This document shows positions 63,619-64,000 of a DNA stretch of 64,000 bases, in pieces. Position numbers and translations under genes: made by a program. Under the pieces are notes generated by a model that ran no database searches, was not told the origin of the DNA, and saw nothing but the letters and a program-made list of their open reading frames with translations. The DNA lies in the NCBI GenBank assembly GCA_039881145.1, contig JAYKKI010000074.1:11721501-11785500 (forward strand), written 5' to 3'. The number at the start of each line of letters is the position of its first letter. The stretch's first letter is position 1. This stretch comes from Druceiella hillmani (lineage: Eukaryota > Arthropoda > Insecta > Lepidoptera > Hepialidae).

Positions 63619-64000
63619 CTAAAGATGTTTTATTTTTTTGAGCCTTCTAATGATATTTTGCACATTTGAGAGTCTGGACACTTCTGGATTAATGTCTCTT
63701 TTGATGAGAACTAGCAAATTTACTAATAGTATCGTCTACCATCTCAATCTCAAGATGGTAATGGAGATCACAGTTACGGACGTCGGGTTAACAACACATT
63801 TAAGCACTTTGTTTTGAAATCTTTGTATAACTTGGATATTAGACATACTGGCGCAGCACCATAGCTGTATTCCATAACTCCAAATTGGGCGTAGGTCTTG
63901 CTTATACAAAATAAGCTTGTTGTATCTTGAGAGCTTATAATTACGACCAAGCTACCAATACATTTTTCTGAACTTGTTATTAAGTTTGTTGCGTTTCTTC
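63619..64000 (-). pseudogene. C-terminal end of a Jockey-like non-LTR retrotransposon reverse transcriptase, partial
   Basis: The sequence enters from the right edge of the window. On the minus strand it reads KKRNKLNNKFRKMYW, a TAG stop, LGRNYKLSRYNKLILYKQ, then LRPIWSYGIQLWCCASMSNI and QVIQRFQNKVLKCVVN. After a frame change it continues CDLHYHLEIEMVDDTISKF and ASSHQKR, and after a second change NPEVSRLSNVQNIIRRLKKI, ending KHL-stop at 63619-63621. The order PIWSYGIQLWG-like motif, IQRFQNKVL, DLH..LEI.., RRLKRIK-end is the standard C-terminus of Jockey-clade elements, downstream of the polymerase active site. Two frameshifts and one stop make it dead. The polymerase core, if present, lies beyond the window. 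Confidence 0.85.

Noticed and set aside
1..64000. tRNA, rRNA or CRISPR loci
   Set aside because: Looking by eye for GGTTCGA-type T-arms, rRNA-like blocks and regularly spaced short repeats gave nothing convincing; GGTTCGA words near 1974 and 48795 lack cloverleaf context.
1..64000. Bacterial or symbiont contig
   Set aside because: Gene density is near zero, introns are visible, and all recognisable proteins are animal-type transposons.

Overview
This is an AT-rich, gene-poor stretch of a eukaryotic nuclear genome, most likely an insect or another arthropod. The evidence is the base composition, many (AT)n and (CA)n microsatellites, and decayed transposons of animal type: Tigger/pogo, a Mutator-like element with a YqaJ nuclease domain, and Jockey-like and other non-LTR retrotransposons. 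I found no intact host gene, no tRNA or rRNA, no CRISPR and no operon-like layout. Most of the window is intergenic or intronic DNA. The species cannot be fixed from the sequence alone.

Layout. 1-13.4 kb: AT-rich spacer with an old interspersed repeat (about 2.73-3.01 kb), a C-terminal scrap of a retrotransposon polyprotein (4.83-4.94 kb), a CA/AT microsatellite, a foldback hairpin (8.95-9.05 kb) and a 133-bp tandem duplication (9.66-9.93 kb). 13.6-16.0 kb: a Mutator-like transposon gene with recognisable introns. It joins a Mutator-like transposase to a YqaJ nuclease domain and is broken by several stops and frameshifts. 23.05-23.58 kb: the 3' part of an endonuclease/reverse-transcriptase retrotransposon. 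25.0-25.6 kb: a diverged tandem array with CTGATGA cores. 26.47-26.69 kb: a foldback element with two related fragments elsewhere. 28-40 kb: spacer with weak repeat tails.

40.5-46.0 kb: two diverged copies of one unknown repeat lie in opposite orientation about 5 kb apart. One copy carries an unrecognised open frame that continues through a possible in-frame intron. 47.4-48.8 kb: a broken Tigger/jerky-like transposase on the minus strand. 50.98-51.16 kb: a perfect 61-bp inverted repeat, the youngest-looking mobile feature. 55.8-60.5 kb: several diverged direct-repeat pairs. 60.64-62.82 kb: an almost complete Tigger1-like transposon, with both terminal inverted repeats and a decayed transposase whose three catalytic aspartates can all be located. 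The right edge (63.62-64.00 kb) is the 3' end of a Jockey-like retrotransposon that runs off the window.

Nothing here acts as a joint pathway. The window is an archive of independent transposon insertions of different ages. The least explained items are the 40.5/45.9 kb inverted pair with its open frame, the CTGATGA-core repeats, and a few GC-richer pockets that could be host exons.
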